Shown: positions 24,840 through 25,716 of the stretch, piece after piece
How positions within the stretch are numbered: position 1 is the first letter of the stretch
Layout of the letters: each line of letters begins with the position of its first letter
NCBI GenBank assembly: GCA_905250885.1
Contig: CAJNOQ010002196.1
Span: 1 to 25,716 of the forward strand
Source of the DNA: Didymodactylos carnosus
Lineage: Eukaryota > Rotifera > Eurotatoria > Philodinida > Philodinidae
Direction: 5' to 3'
DNA: 25,716 nt
Notes under the pieces: generated by a model
The model's database searches: none
What the model was told of the DNA's origin: nothing
Seen by the model: only the letters and a program-made list of their open reading frames with translations
Translations under genes and position numbers: made by a program

Positions 24840-25716
24840 CTCAGCAATTTTCCTTCTTCTTCAATTTAAGAAATAATTCTCAAAAACTACATTTCTTCAG
24901 AACGTAAATTTTTTGCTTGTATGTCCAATTTTTCAACGTTTTTGTTGATATGTCTTGTTCCGATGTAAAATAACGAATAATGATTCTATGAAATTTCCAT
25001 TTTAACAAGTTGATTATAAAACAAAGGATAAATGTGCAACATTTATGACTTTCACGTTGTACTTTATAAACTGAAGTAAAATTTGATATTTGCTAACACG
25101 TTTAAACACATGTAAATAATAATAAATGTCCACGCTTTTGCTTACTAGTTTTTTTTTTAATCAGTTTATTGTCAAAACTGATTATGTAAACATTGTTATA
25201 GATACTCATACATTGGTATGTTTGTTTCATTAATCAGTTTTGATTTATTTTTTTGTTTGTTTGTTTGTTAATGTTTTTTTCTCTTTCTATGGTCCACTAC
25301 ACTTTATGTTTTTGTTGTTTCATTTTCAATAAGAAATAGTTAATCATGGATTCTGTAATATCAAAATGATTGTCCACAAAATGCACACATAAGTGTTTAT
25401 GATAATAACAATAATACACATATAGATCTGTTATATTTGTCAGCTATTGTGTTGACCAAGTATTTGTCAACGGTTTTTATTTAAATTTTTTAAAAAATTA
25501 GTAAAAAAGTTGTGGAATTATTTATTTCTATTTGTATTTACACGTACTAGTTTAATATATCGTTCACTTTATAATCTCAATTTAAGACTAAATTCATATG
25601 ACAAATATATTGTCAAATATGCATAGACAGAGAAAATTAATTATTGTGGTAAAATAAATATCTTCTATAAATCTGTACGAGTTTTTAATTTAAAATAAAA
25701 ATATTAAATCAAATTG
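24840..25716. other. 3' flank, no gene seen
   Basis: AT-rich sequence with no open frame of interest. It contains a small hairpin at 25159-25183 (AATCAGTTT and AAACTGATT, 7-nt loop) and a short TTTG run near 25250-25267. Confidence 0.5.

Overview
The window is AT-rich nuclear DNA from an invertebrate animal. It carries four complete, intron-rich housekeeping genes. All reconstructed introns are GT-AG, most are 55-200 nt, and the few long ones are mostly occupied by inverted-repeat elements. Protein similarities, compact introns and a splice-acceptor-like site just ahead of every start codon (compatible with spliced-leader trans-splicing) fit a bdelloid rotifer or another small invertebrate. 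The taxon is an inference; the metazoan assignment is firm.

Layout, left to right: (1) 1-1146, non-coding DNA downstream of a minus-strand gene. (2) 7447 down to 1147, minus strand, DNA polymerase eta (POLH), 11 exons, 717 codons. (3) 7448-9514, a 2-kb divergent intergenic region with a near-perfect 64-nt palindrome, a 27-nt tandem repeat, two related ACTTAAGT-rich foldback elements and a Harbinger-like MITE, one foldback being nested inside that MITE. (4) 9515-11628, plus strand, mitochondrial ATP synthase peripheral-stalk subunit b (ATP5PB), 4 exons, 382 codons, with an unusually long N-terminus. (5) 12098-17847, plus strand, the small-subunit processome WD-repeat protein WDR75/UTP17, 18 exons, 792 codons. 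(6) 17848-20646, AT-rich intergenic DNA with an eroded hAT-like element and a perfect 13-bp hairpin. (7) 20648-24641, plus strand, a long-chain acyl-CoA synthetase of the ACSL3/4 type, 15 exons, 802 codons. (8) 24642-25716, 3' flank with no gene seen.

The exon models were built by hand. In all four genes every junction keeps reading phase across a GT-AG intron, and the joined proteins follow the known families from end to end, so these are probably functional genes. The genes share no pathway: translesion DNA synthesis, oxidative phosphorylation, ribosome biogenesis and lipid activation.

No new enzymatic system was found. The most unusual signals are the accumulation of foldback (snap-back) elements inside introns of three neighbouring genes, the pair of ACTTAAGT elements flanked by CAG, the common acceptor-before-ATG pattern, and a hydrophilic LEA-like stretch in the N-terminal extension of ATP synthase subunit b.
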